Shown in pieces: positions 1 to 7,874 of a stretch of DNA of 64,000 bases. Location: IMG/VR virus record IMGVR_UViG_3300032174_000075, positions 1 to 64,000 of that record. The stretch is one strand, 5' to 3'. The position numbers and the translations under genes were made by a program. The notes under the pieces are model-generated. The model was not told the DNA's origin and did not search any database. It saw only the letters and a program-made list of their open reading frames with translations. Origin of the DNA: a virus. Each line of letters opens with the position of its first letter. The stretch's first letter is position 1.

Positions 1-288
1 GATCCGACCACGCGCAACCGCCAGGGCAACGACATCGGCACCAGCTATCGTTCCGCGATCTTCTATGCCGATGACGAGCAGAAGCGGATCGCCGAGGATA
101 CGATCGCCGATGTCGACGCGTCGGGGCTGTGGCCCGGTAAGGTGGTGACGCAAGTCGCGCCCGCCGGCGACTTCTGGCAAGCCGAGCCCGAGCATCAGGA
201 CTATCTGGAGCGGATTCCCGACGGCTACACCTGCCACTTCATCCGCCCGAACTGGAGATTGCCGGTTCGGCGCAAGGCCGCTTCCTAG
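1..288 (+). CDS. msrA: Peptide-methionine (S)-S-oxide reductase MsrA, 3' part
   Basis: The window opens inside this gene; 95 codons remain before the TAG at 286-288. MsrA reduces methionine S-sulfoxide in proteins, using thioredoxin as electron donor, in the cytoplasm. The visible part carries family signatures: [10 protein letters not shown], then [14 protein letters not shown] and a C-terminal IRPNW. The catalytic GCFW motif lies upstream of the window. Codon use is GC-rich and ordinary, so I read it as host chromosome to the left of the prophage. Confidence 0.93.
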   Translation, partial: DPTTRNRQGNDIGTSYRSAIFYADDEQKRIAEDTIADVDASGLWPGKVVTQVAPAGDFWQAEPEHQDYLERIPDGYTCHFIRPNWRLPVRRKAAS

Positions 289-353
289 GAGTTCGCCGGC
301 GGCTTCGTGCAACGCCGCGGCGCGGCGGCTATGCTGACGGCAACGGTGCGGCG

Positions 354-1610
354 ATGACGGCCATGGAACTGTTCGAGCGGCTGGGACTGGCGCTCGCCAT
401 CGGCCTGCTTTTCGGGGTCGAACGCGGCTGGCAGGAGCGCGAGGGCAAGCCCGGCTCGCGCGCCGCCGGCATCCGCACCTTCGCGCTGATCGGCCTGCTC
501 GGCGGCATCTGGGGGTTGCTCGCCCAGGTCGCCGGCGACGTCGTGCTGGGACTCGCGGCGCTGGGCTTCGCCGGCTGGTTCGGGTTCTTCCAATGGCGCG
601 AGACCGAGTCGGTCGGCAGCCACTCCGCGACCGGTTTCGTGACCGGCCTGCTGGCCTTCGCGCTCGGCGCCTATGCGATGGTGGGCGACAAGGCCGCGGC
701 CGGATCGGTCGCGGTCGCGGCGACCTTCATCCTGGCGGAGCGCCAGGCGCTTCACGGCTTCCTCGAGAAATTGAAATGGGTCGAGCTGCGTGCCGCGCTG
801 ATGCTGCTGGTGATGACGTTCGTCCTGTTGCCGGTTCTTCCCGACGTCGCGATCGACCCTTGGGGCGCCGTCAATCCGCACCAGCTCTGGCTGCTGAGCA
901 TCCTGACCGCGGCGATTTCCTATGCCGGCTATCTCGCCGTCAACCTCGCAGGCGCGCGCAAAGGCCTGCTCTACGCCGGCGCGGCCGGCGGACTGGTGTC
1001 GTCCACGACGGTGACCTGGACCTATGCGCGCCTGTCGCGGCAGAACGCGCAGGGCCGCACCGATCTGGCGGTCGGGATCGTCGCCAGCTGGACGGTGTCG
1101 CTGATCCGCATGACGGCGATCGCCACCGCGCTGGCGCCGTCGCTGGCGATTGCGCTTGGCGCCCCCGTCGCTGCGGCCGTCTGCGTCACGCTCGCGAGCC
1201 TCGTGCTGCTCTATCGCCGCTCGACGCAGCAAGGTGCGGCCGTCGAGCTCGCGCTGACCGACCCGTTCGACATCTGGACGATCCTGCAGTTCACCGCGCT
1301 GCTGGCGGTGGTGATGCTCGCCGCGAAGGTGCTTTCGGCCGGCTTCGGCGAGGGCAGCCTGCTGGGCCTTGCGGCGCTGTCGGGCCTGGCCGACGTCGAT
1401 CCGATCACGCTGTCCATGGCGAAGGACGCCGGCTCGAGCGTGGCGGTGGAGCAGGCCGCGCTCGTCATCCTTGTCGCCGCGGCGGCGAACCTGGTCGCCA
1501 AATGCGCTCTCGCCGCGTCCTTCGGCGGCATGCGCTTCGCCGCGCCGCTGGCCGCCATCGCGTCGCTCGCCATCGTCGCGGCCGGATCGGTGGCGCTTTT
1601 CCTGCGCTGA
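354..1610 (+). CDS. MgtC/SapB-type membrane protein with DUF4010 domain
   Basis: A 418-residue protein of almost continuous hydrophobic helices. The N-terminal part has the MgtC/SapB-like signature (LGLALAIGLLFGVERGW) and the remainder fits the DUF4010 membrane domain (GLVSSTTVTWTYA, ADVDPITLSMA). Proteins of this architecture are widespread in proteobacteria; a role in ion homeostasis is assumed from MgtC, but the substrate is unknown. It follows msrA by 65 bases and is the last clearly chromosomal gene before the mobile region. The first ATG (354) is used; the next in-frame ATG is three codons later. Confidence 0.85.
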   Translation: MTAMELFERLGLALAIGLLFGVERGWQEREGKPGSRAAGIRTFALIGLLGGIWGLLAQVAGDVVLGLAALGFAGWFGFFQWRETESVGSHSATGFVTGLLAFALGAYAMVGDKAAAGSVAVAATFILAERQALHGFLEKLKWVELRAALMLLVMTFVLLPVLPDVAIDPWGAVNPHQLWLLSILTAAISYAGYLAVNLAGARKGLLYAGAAGGLVSSTTVTWTYARLSRQNAQGRTDLAVGIVASWTVSLIRMTAIATALAPSLAIALGAPVAAAVCVTLASLVLLYRRSTQQGAAVELALTDPFDIWTILQFTALLAVVMLAAKVLSAGFGEGSLLGLAALSGLADVDPITLSMAKDAGSSVAVEQAALVILVAAAANLVAKCALAASFGGMRFAAPLAAIASLAIVAAGSVALFLR

Positions 1611-1751
1611 TCAGGAGGCGGGATGACGCTTGCAGAAAGCGGATTTTGCGACCTTGGCAAGGACGGGACAGGGCGCGGTCGTCGCAGCAAGAAACTGCGC
1701 AAGCCCCGTTCAGGCACTCAGGGAGCGTCTGAAGGGGAAACCCTCCCGCCC

Positions 1752-1807
1752 AGGTGTGCTTGCTGCACAATGGAGCGCCTGTTCGGCATCAGGTAGCAAG
1801 CACACCT
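1752..1807. repeat. 13-bp perfect inverted repeat in tRNA-like sequence, candidate attachment region
   Basis: The arms 1752-1764 and 1795-1807 are exact reverse complements (aggtgtgcttgct / agcaagcacacct) around 30 bases. Reading the minus strand from about 1835, the sequence resembles the first half of a class II tRNA (a D-arm-like GTGGCAGAGCGGTCGGTT run). No anticodon loop with U33 and no T-arm follow, so it is not an intact tRNA. It lies exactly where host-like sequence gives way to accessory genes, so a degenerate tRNA or attachment remnant is possible. The 1611-1867 gap shows no gene. Confidence 0.3.
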
Positions 1808-1867
1808 AACCGACCGCTCTGCCACTATCGGTTTACATACCCGTCAGACTCGCAATAAAGCTGCGCC

Positions 1868-2650
1868 ATGAGCGAAAGCTATTGGCGACTAGTCCTGCGC
1901 GATGCCGCTGACCATTGGAGCGGCGAAACGTTCGATCATTGGGGCCGCCGGTTGATAGGCTATATCGTCGAATCCGCTATCCTATTCCTGATCCTCTTGA
2001 ATCTCCCGATTCTGGGAGACGTGCAAGGCGAGGAACGGCTGGCCGTTGCGGGCGCGCTGGCCGCTATCGGTGGTGGTGGACTTTTGTTTTTGTTTGACCT
2101 TGTGACCGCTCCGAAGCGGCTGCACAGAGCTATGGAAACGCGCCTACGTGTGAGACACGACATAATTCTCAACTTTTGGGATTCCGAACGAAGCCTGAGA
2201 ATCCTGGATGTCCTGCAAACGGAGGGAAGGAACGTCTATCGCGATCTGAGTGACATCACGCGGTATGAAGATCGATTCAATGCGTGGGATGAAAAGGTAG
2301 TGGCAGTTCTAAAAGCCGGGTTTTCGATAACCACGCTATACGACTACCAGAACAGCTATGGTGGCGTGTCGGGAATGCTGGGCGGCTATTATAAGATCGA
2401 CAACCTTGACGCCGAATGGGAAGAAAAAAATCAGGAATTGTTAGCTAGGTTCTCGGCACGTCTTGAAGCGCTCGTGGATCTGATAAAGCGCGGCGGCGGC
2501 GTATATGTCGGGCCTATAATGGCTATCCGCGAAATGCTGCACGACGAAGAACAACAAGGGCTCGCGCCCCTTCCGGATGCGACGAGCGACATGAATACGC
2601 TATTAAGCATTGCGGAGGACAAACAGCACGACGCATCCCGTCCTACGTGA
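1868..2650 (+). CDS. Hypothetical membrane-anchored protein
   Basis: This 260-residue protein is not assigned to a family. Residues 30-50 (LIGYIVESAILFLILLNLPI) and about 62-82 look like two membrane helices; the remaining ~170 residues are soluble and probably cytoplasmic, with charged helical stretches. Base composition is lower in GC than the two genes to the left, consistent with acquired DNA. Its 3' end overlaps the convergent DUF6471 gene by 8 bases. Function unknown; an exclusion or stress-sensing accessory gene is only a guess. Confidence 0.7.
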   Translation: MSESYWRLVLRDAADHWSGETFDHWGRRLIGYIVESAILFLILLNLPILGDVQGEERLAVAGALAAIGGGGLLFLFDLVTAPKRLHRAMETRLRVRHDIILNFWDSERSLRILDVLQTEGRNVYRDLSDITRYEDRFNAWDEKVVAVLKAGFSITTLYDYQNSYGGVSGMLGGYYKIDNLDAEWEEKNQELLARFSARLEALVDLIKRGGGVYVGPIMAIREMLHDEEQQGLAPLPDATSDMNTLLSIAEDKQHDASRPT

Positions 2651-2873
2651 GGCGTAGATCGCGGACGCCGATTGCCTCAAGGCATTGCAGGAAATAGGCA
2701 GCGGTAAAAGCCCCACGCGACAGCTTGTTGCGGACATTGACTTCCTTTTCATCAACCCCGATTTCAGCCAGTTTTTCGACCAGCGCTCCGTAGGTCAGCC
2801 CGTGCCTTTTTAGTTCTGATTTCAATAGGTTAGCGGCCCTGGCGTTCCAGTCCACTTTTGGAGCTTTTGCCAC
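2643..2873 (-). CDS. DUF6471 small HTH-like protein
   Basis: A 76-residue protein with the pattern of DUF6471: NLLKSELKRHGLTYGALVEKL, then RNKLSRGAF and a C-terminal FLQCLEAIGV. This compact helical fold resembles HTH regulators. The gene is divergent from the IS1595-type transposase gene at 2977, with a 103-base intergenic region rich in dyad symmetries, so a role in controlling that promoter pair is likely. The functional assignment is inferred from position and fold, not from a characterised homologue. Confidence 0.75.
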   Translation of the reverse strand: MAKAPKVDWNARAANLLKSELKRHGLTYGALVEKLAEIGVDEKEVNVRNKLSRGAFTAAYFLQCLEAIGVRDLRLT

Positions 2874-2976
2874 GTATCACCTATAGTAAAAGAAGTATCG
2901 AATACAGTATTTATGCCCTTGTATTGGCCACGTCAACGTACTACATTCGTTACAGACGTAACGGATTTAGTACCAA
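2874..2976. promoter_or_regulatory. Divergent promoter/operator of transposase cassette 1
   Basis: Direct observations: a dyad CGTTAC-agac-GTAACG at 2948-2963, an 11-bp palindrome AATACAGTATT at 2901-2911, and GTATCGAATAC at 2895-2905. A weak rightward promoter can be drawn (TTGTAT 2919-2924, 17 bp, TACATT 2942-2947), and a weak leftward one starting from TTGACG near 2937. The motifs GTAT-NN-AATAC and TACATTCG recur in the matching intergenic region of cassette 2 near 50015-50030. Promoter calls are tentative; the dyads are exact. Confidence 0.45.
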
Positions 2977-3948
2977 ATGGCGCAGCACTTCCTTCTAAGC
3001 ACAAAGGCCCGGACGCTCAGTCTGGCAAAGGTGCTGCGCCTTTCGGATCAGGAAGCGTATGACGCCTTCCGGGCGATCCGCTGGGCCGATAACGACGGCA
3101 AACCCTATTGCCCGAGGTGCGGTTGCGTAACGGTCTATGAGTTCGAGACGCGCAAGATTTTCAAGTGCAAGGGATGCCAGTCGCAATTCTCGCTTACGTC
3201 CGGGACGATCTTCGCGAGCCGGAAGCTCAACGTGCGCGACATTCTCGCCGCTATCGCAATCTTCGTGAACGGTGCGAAGGGCTACAGCGCGCTCCAATTG
3301 AGCCGCGATCTCGACGTACAGTACAAGACGGCCTTCGTTCTCGCGCACAAGCTTCGCGAAGTGCTCGGCAAGGAACAGGAAGCGGCGAAGCTCAAGGGCG
3401 ACGTTGAAATAGACTCCGCGTATTTCGGCGGATACGTGAAGCCTGCGAACATCAAAGAGCATCGCCTTGACCGCCGCTTGCTCGAAAACAAATCCGGCAA
3501 GCGCCAGTCCGTTGTCATCGTGCGGGAGCGCAACGGTAACTCGCTTCCGGCAGTCTTCAAGTCGGAAGGCGCGGCGCTGGCCTGGATCAAGAGCCGGATC
3601 AGCCTGGGAACGGTCGTGAACGCCGACGATGCGAGCGGGTGGAACGATCTAGCGTCCAAATACGAAATGAAGCGCATCAACCATCAAGAGGCGTATTCAC
3701 TCGACGGCGCGTGCACCAATCAAGCCGAGTCGTATTTCAGCCGCCTGCGTCGCGCAGAAATGGGTCATCACCATCACGTCAGCGGGCCGTACCTGCTTCG
3801 CTATGCCCAGGAAAGCGCGTGGCGCGAGGATGCCCGTCGCGTCGATAACGGCGCCCAGGTCCGCCGCGTGACGGAACTGGCGTTAAAGCGTGGGCCGTCA
3901 GTGGACTTCAGCGGCTACTATCAGCGCCACGTCAGGGCGGCGGGTTGA
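2977..3948 (+). CDS. IS1595-type (ISXO2-like) DDE transposase, cassette 1
   Basis: A 323-residue protein with the full IS1595 layout. A zinc ribbon (C45, C48, C64, C67; CPRCG...CKGC) is followed by the conserved SLTSGT run and a helical region (YSALQLSRDL). The DDE-type core follows: D146 in DVEIDSAYFGG, D217/D218 in VVNADDAS, and N248/E251 in TNQAESYFSRLRR. All catalytic positions are present, so the enzyme may be active. I could not define convincing terminal inverted repeats. It sits between a divergent DUF6471 gene and a convergent membrane-protein gene, an arrangement repeated at 48.3-50.3 kb. Confidence 0.9.
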   Translation: MAQHFLLSTKARTLSLAKVLRLSDQEAYDAFRAIRWADNDGKPYCPRCGCVTVYEFETRKIFKCKGCQSQFSLTSGTIFASRKLNVRDILAAIAIFVNGAKGYSALQLSRDLDVQYKTAFVLAHKLREVLGKEQEAAKLKGDVEIDSAYFGGYVKPANIKEHRLDRRLLENKSGKRQSVVIVRERNGNSLPAVFKSEGAALAWIKSRISLGTVVNADDASGWNDLASKYEMKRINHQEAYSLDGACTNQAESYFSRLRRAEMGHHHHVSGPYLLRYAQESAWREDARRVDNGAQVRRVTELALKRGPSVDFSGYYQRHVRAAG

Positions 3949-3980
3949 GCCAACAAAATTGGTGCTATCATGCTTCAGGC

Positions 3981-4547
3981 TTACTTGCTCGTGCTCGCGT
4001 CAGTTTTTGTAATGGGCGCGACAGTCACATGCCTCTTAATGGTGATCCGTCTATCGCGAATACTGAGCGTCCTGCTAGATATTCGCAGCTCAATTTCAAC
4101 CGTTCCGCTCGACCACCCCAGCGGCGGTGTGAAATAGAATTGATGGGGGAGTGCATCACCCCAAGTAAGTGGCACCCTTCGTTCTGAGCCGACCGGGTCG
4201 ATAGTCCATTGCAAAGGCAATTTCCGGTGCGGGCTGGGGAAGTATTCTAGGCGTCCGCTCATATAGTCCTCACGACAGATCGTCATTTTAGATGGTCTAA
4301 CAACGCGGATGGAATCTAAGACTATTGTTTCGTAGCCCATGTTTCTGGCAACCACCCGGAGACCTAGCAGCCCAGCGTGCTTGGATTTTCCCCACTCGAA
4401 ATTCGCTTCGATTATTGGATCATCGCGCCGCCTGTCGCGGCGAAGAGAAAGCCAAGCAAAAAGCCCCGTGAGAAAGGCCGCAATGCCTGTGATCGCGGTC
4501 GAAACTGCCGTAATCCAATTCGGAAGGTCTTGAGGGTTCTGAGCCAT
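3981..4547 (-). CDS. Hypothetical protein with one N-terminal membrane helix
   Basis: 188 residues, family not recognised. A single strong hydrophobic segment at residues 11-34 (ITAVSTAITGIAAFLTGLFA) is followed by RRDRRRDD, the usual positive cytoplasmic flank, then a beta-rich soluble domain of about 130 residues. Such 'one helix plus beta domain' proteins are common on mobile elements. It is convergent with the transposase gene (32 bases between stops) and may be the passenger of that cassette. Confidence 0.65.
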   Translation of the reverse strand: MAQNPQDLPNWITAVSTAITGIAAFLTGLFAWLSLRRDRRRDDPIIEANFEWGKSKHAGLLGLRVVARNMGYETIVLDSIRVVRPSKMTICREDYMSGRLEYFPSPHRKLPLQWTIDPVGSERRVPLTWGDALPHQFYFTPPLGWSSGTVEIELRISSRTLSIRDRRITIKRHVTVAPITKTDASTSK

Positions 4548-4603
4548 TAATTCGTCAACCTAATGGTCGGTCGGTGCTGGCGCAATTCGGGCCGCGCCTG
4601 TCG

Positions 4604-5029
4604 CTAGGGCAACGCCCAAACCCTCGCGCCCTTCAGCTTTCCGGCGTCGGCAATCTGGCCCCGTAAGTGCTGGGCGCGCATGGCCTGTACGATCTTGAAC
4701 GCCACGGCCGTCGCCAGCACCTTGTCGCGCGCGTCCAGGCCACTCGCTTTCATGGCACGTTCCGCCAGCGCCCGCGTGCAAAGCGGCCCCTCGTCTCTCA
4801 GGAAGCCCTTACAGAGGACCATGAGCCCGCCGCGCTTCCATATCCGGTGAATGTCCACATAGGCCAGCATGTCGGCGTGGTCGCCGCTGGCGTCGAATAT
4901 GGCGATAGCGGCGGTTATGTGGGCGAGATCGGCTCGGGCCTGTTTCAGCCGCGCCTCGTAGCCGACTATGGCTTTCTCTATTTCGACCCTCTTTGACCGG
5001 AGTGTCGTGACGGTTCGAATCTCTGCCAC
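4604..5029 (-). CDS. Hypothetical protein with N-terminal coiled coil
   Basis: 141 residues. The first ~50 residues predict an amphipathic coiled coil (LRSKRVEIEKAIVGYEARLK), followed by a helical domain containing RDEGPLCTRALAERAMKASG and a short basic tail. I do not know the function. It lies four bases downstream of the next gene on the same strand (5034-5288), so the two are probably co-transcribed leftward. The high-GC codon use is host-like, so these two genes may be an older genomic-island pair rather than phage genes. Confidence 0.65.
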   Translation of the reverse strand: MAEIRTVTTLRSKRVEIEKAIVGYEARLKQARADLAHITAAIAIFDASGDHADMLAYVDIHRIWKRGGLMVLCKGFLRDEGPLCTRALAERAMKASGLDARDKVLATAVAFKIVQAMRAQHLRGQIADAGKLKGARVWALP

Positions 5030-5033
5030 GGGC

Positions 5034-5288
5034 CTAGGGCGCCTCGACGATGGCCCATAGCCGGTGCTGGCGGGTGCCGGTCATGGCGACGCCGCGACCT
5101 TCAAGCCGCCTCAGACAGCGCCGGACCTGGCCTGCCACCAGCGGCAACGAGGCGTCGCCATAGCCCACGATCCGCACGACCGAGGCGACAACCTCGACGG
5201 TCGGGACAGGTGCCGGGGAGCGCCGTAGGGCCGTCGTGACAGCCTGGGCTAGCGATGCGTTCTCAAGGCGGGTGCGGTTCCTCGGCAT
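5034..5288 (-). CDS. Small hypothetical protein, winged-helix-like
   Basis: 84 residues, arginine-rich. The middle (VPTVEVVASVVRIVGY, then VRRCLRRLEGRGVAMTGT) resembles a winged-helix DNA-binding domain, with a probable recognition helix ending in RLEGRGV and a beta wing after it. It is the promoter-proximal gene of a leftward pair with the coiled-coil gene downstream. It starts 119 bases from the terminase operon, which runs in the opposite direction. Regulation of that operon is possible but unproven. Confidence 0.6.
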   Translation of the reverse strand: MPRNRTRLENASLAQAVTTALRRSPAPVPTVEVVASVVRIVGYGDASLPLVAGQVRRCLRRLEGRGVAMTGTRQHRLWAIVEAP

Positions 5289-5407
5289 TGCGCCAAGGTA
5301 GAGGGTGGCCTAGATTCTGGCTTCACCCTTTGCGCCAACATACCGGATTTTCGATCTAATCGCGAGTGCGGAAAATCAATTCTCTATCAAGGTACTAGGA
5401 ATTAAAC

Positions 5408-5737
5408 GTGGCACAGCGCGGAAATCCTCATCCTACAGGCGGCAAGCCGGACAAAAGGATGCGCGATGCCTTGATGATAGCCCTTAACCGAGAGGCTGTA
5501 GATAACGAAGGCCGGCCGACTAAGAAACTCTCCTTGATCGCGGACAAGCTGGTGGACTTGGCTATTGATGGCGATGTTCAGGCAATCCGCGAGATTAACG
5601 ACCGGATAGACGGCCGTTCCATTCAGGGCATCAGCGTGAATGATGGTGCGGGCATGAAGATCGTAATCGAGGGCGGTTTGCCGCAGGAAACGGATGCGCC
5701 CCCCGTAGACGACTCACTCGCGAACATGCGTGGCTGA
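5408..5737 (+). CDS. Putative terminase small subunit (DUF5681-like)
   Basis: 109 residues, immediately upstream of and overlapping the large terminase gene by 8 bases. The N-terminus GNPHPTGGKPDKRMRDAL resembles the 'GNP...G' start of DUF5681 proteins, followed by a helical region (LSLIADKLVDLAIDGDVQAI) and an acidic tail. Small terminase subunits bind the packaging site and regulate the ATPase/nuclease subunit. The assignment rests mostly on position, because sequence conservation in this family is low. An AAGGTACTAGGAATTAAACG stretch precedes the GTG start. Confidence 0.6.
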   Translation: MAQRGNPHPTGGKPDKRMRDALMIALNREAVDNEGRPTKKLSLIADKLVDLAIDGDVQAIREINDRIDGRSIQGISVNDGAGMKIVIEGGLPQETDAPPVDDSLANMRG

Positions 5738-7001
5738 AGCCAGGGTCATCCTGCCGACTTTTCACAGGGCACAGGCAGAGATTTACCGGAACCGTGCGCG
5801 CTTCAATGTTCTTCGCTGCGGGCGCCGGTTCGGCAAAGACATCATGATGATCACGATGGCTGCGGACGATGCGGCCAGGGGCAAGAGGGCGGGGCTGTTC
5901 GCCCCCGAGTACAAGCAGCTCATCGAACCATTCGACGCGTTGGACGAGATACTGGCTCCGATCAGGAAACGGGCCAGCCGCAACGAAGGGTCGATCAGGA
6001 CGAAATCGGGTGGCGTTGTCGATTTCTGGTATCTGGATGACAACGAGTTGGCGGGACGTGGTCGAGAATACGACTGCGTCTACATCAATGAAGCGGCGTT
6101 CTCCAAATCACCCGACACGATAGACATTTGGAAGAAGTCGATCCGACCAACGCTTTTGACCCGCCGTGGCTCTGCCTGGGTCTTTGGCACTCCAAAGGGT
6201 ATTGACCCGGAGAACTTCTTCTACGCGTGCTGCACCGATCCGAAATACGGGTTCAAAGAGTTCCACGTACCGAGCAACGCCAATCCCTATGTTCCCCCGG
6301 AGGAGTTTGAACGGGAACGACTGTCGAATGATCCACTGATCTTTCAGCAGGAATTTCTCGCGGAATTTGTGGATTGGAGCGGGCATGCGTTCTTCGAGCG
6401 GGACAAACTGCTTGTAGACGGACAGCCAGTCAAAGCGCCCACACAGTGCGATGCGGTGTTCGCGGTGCTGGACACCGCCGTCAAGACTGGCAAAGAACAC
6501 GACGCCACAGCCGTTCTGTTTTGTGCGCGGTCTCGATTTGGCGGACACCCGCTGGTGCTGCTGGACTGGGATATTCTGCAAATCGAGGGCTCGCTGCTCG
6601 AAACCTGGCTTCCCACCGTCTACGAGAGATTGGAGAGTTTCGCGAAGGCGTGCGGTGCGAGAATGGGATCGCTCGGGGCTTTCATCGAGGACAAGGCCAG
6701 CGGAACGATCCTACTGCAACAGGCGGCGCGTCGCGGCTGGCAGGCCAGGGCGATAGACTCAAAGCTTACCGCAGTCGGTAAAGACGAGCGCGCCATTGCG
6801 GTGTCGGGGCATGTCTACAAAGGCATGGTGAAGCTGAGCGATCAGGCGTTCACGAAAACCTCGACATACAAGGGCGCTACCAGAAACCATCTCTTAGGCC
6901 AGGTCATAGGCTTCCGCATCGGCGACAAGGACGCTACGCGCCAAGACGATTTGCTCGACACGTTCTGCTATGCGGCGGCTATAGCTTTGGGGGATGAGTG
7001 A
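5730..7001 (+). CDS. terL: Phage terminase large subunit (ATPase/nuclease)
   Basis: 423 residues. The ATPase half has a Walker A-like CGRRFGKD at residues 30-37 and a Walker B DCVYINEA near residue 115, followed by the coupling-type segment SAWVFGTPKG. The RNase H-like nuclease half carries the expected acidic residues: LDTAVKTGKEHDATA near 245, FIEDKASG near 318, and a C-terminal QDDLLDTFCYA. It translocates DNA into the prohead and cuts concatemers. The start is GTG at 5730, inside the preceding gene. Length is typical of the family. Confidence 0.93.
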   Translation: MAEARVILPTFHRAQAEIYRNRARFNVLRCGRRFGKDIMMITMAADDAARGKRAGLFAPEYKQLIEPFDALDEILAPIRKRASRNEGSIRTKSGGVVDFWYLDDNELAGRGREYDCVYINEAAFSKSPDTIDIWKKSIRPTLLTRRGSAWVFGTPKGIDPENFFYACCTDPKYGFKEFHVPSNANPYVPPEEFERERLSNDPLIFQQEFLAEFVDWSGHAFFERDKLLVDGQPVKAPTQCDAVFAVLDTAVKTGKEHDATAVLFCARSRFGGHPLVLLDWDILQIEGSLLETWLPTVYERLESFAKACGARMGSLGAFIEDKASGTILLQQAARRGWQARAIDSKLTAVGKDERAIAVSGHVYKGMVKLSDQAFTKTSTYKGATRNHLLGQVIGFRIGDKDATRQDDLLDTFCYAAAIALGDE

Positions 7002-7012
7002 CGAACCATTTC

Positions 7013-7351
7013 TCACTCCTTCCTCTTCTTCGCGCTCGCCCGCCAGCGCTTCTGCGCCTCAGCCTTGCGCTTACGGCGTGCGGCTTTTTCGGCCTCAAGC
7101 TCGGCAATGCGGAGGACTAGATCGTCAGGGTCGTACTCCTTGCGGACGCGCGTGAGGTAGTCGTGGCCAATGATTGTTGCGGGCTGTTCCTTGGCGAGGC
7201 CTGCTAAGGCCTTTGTCTTTGCGGCTACCTCGGCCGCCCGCGCATCAGCCAACGCCTTGCCGCGCGCGACCTTTTCTTGTTTATCCAGAGGACATCGTTG
7301 CGTTGACCAGTGAGCAGTATTGCAGCGGCGGCATGTGGGAGGCTTAGGCAT
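7013..7351 (-). CDS. Hypothetical protein with N-terminal Cys knuckle and basic coiled coil
   Basis: 112 residues on the strand opposite to the late operon. The N-terminus has C8-x2-C11 and C19 (PTCRRCNTAHWSTQRCP), possibly a small zinc knuckle completed by His13. The C-terminal half is a very basic helix (EAEKAARRKRKAEAQKRWR). Its start overlaps the end of the DUF551-like gene upstream by 8 bases, so the pair is transcribed leftward towards terL. Function unknown; it looks like an inserted accessory pair. Confidence 0.6.
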   Translation of the reverse strand: MPKPPTCRRCNTAHWSTQRCPLDKQEKVARGKALADARAAEVAAKTKALAGLAKEQPATIIGHDYLTRVRKEYDPDDLVLRIAELEAEKAARRKRKAEAQKRWRASAKKRKE

Positions 7352-7625
7352 GGGCGCGTTTCTTGCGCCAATGGGTGATGTATTGAGAATTTAATTCGGT
7401 AGGTGACCCGCGATATTGGTGAAGCCACTTTCCATCGCTGTACCACGCATCCGGAACGCCAAAGCTATCAGCAACCCCAAATGACATTGGGGTGGCACAG
7501 ATTTTCAGCCACACATCGACCACGGCCCCGTCTTTTGGCGCAGATTCTATCTTGCGCCACCCTCGGGGGGACCCTTCGATAAAGCCGCCGCTTGAAGTAT
7601 CTACGAGCGCCATCATCCTCTCCAA
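7344..7625 (-). CDS. DUF551-like small phage protein
   Basis: 93 residues. The segment WRKIESAPKDGAVVDVWLK near residues 22-40 matches the 'W..I..AP.DG' opening of DUF551-type proteins, which are frequent in phage early regions and of unknown function. A conserved-looking AWYSDGKWLH and a C-terminal ITHWRKK follow. It is the first gene of a two-gene reverse-strand insertion between terminase and portal. Confidence 0.65.
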   Translation of the reverse strand: MERMMALVDTSSGGFIEGSPRGWRKIESAPKDGAVVDVWLKICATPMSFGVADSFGVPDAWYSDGKWLHQYRGSPTELNSQYITHWRKKRAHA

Positions 7626-7817
7626 ACCCAGTGATGCAGGCCGGGCGTTACTCCGGCTACGGGGCGTAGGTTTCCTGTCACAGTTTCAGGCGTAGCCCGT
7701 ATGCATCCGGGGGCACGCTCTCCACAATAACCGTCCCGCTGGCTTCTCCTCTGCGTCTTGGCAGCACTCTCCATGAGCTATCTACACAGGCGCGTCCACT
7801 TACCGCGCTGCTGCATC

Positions 7818-7845
7818 ACGTAGATACTACGCGTAGAAACTACGC
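7818..7845. promoter_or_regulatory. Palindromic CTACGCGTAG with flanking half-sites
   Basis: A perfect 10-bp palindrome CTACGCGTAG (7827-7836) is flanked by CGTAG (7819-7823) and CTACG (7840-7844). It lies in the 249-base gap (7626-7874) between the reverse-strand pair and the portal gene, which otherwise contains no gene I can support. Half-sites spaced 8-13 bases apart suggest a protein-binding site upstream of the portal gene; this is inferred from symmetry only. Confidence 0.3.
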
Positions 7846-7874
7846 CACGCAACTGAAATCTGGACAGCCCAAGC

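Noticed and set aside
285-1232. Long reverse-strand reading frame opposite the DUF4010 gene
   Set aside because: Arg/Asp/Gly/Gln-rich low-complexity translation typical of the antisense of GC-rich coding DNA; the forward gene is clearly real.
2977-3975. Terminal inverted repeats for transposase cassette 1 (agtaccaaa / agcaccaat near the gene ends)
   Set aside because: Similarity is limited to a few bases and the left copy overlaps the start codon, so I do not define insertion-sequence ends.
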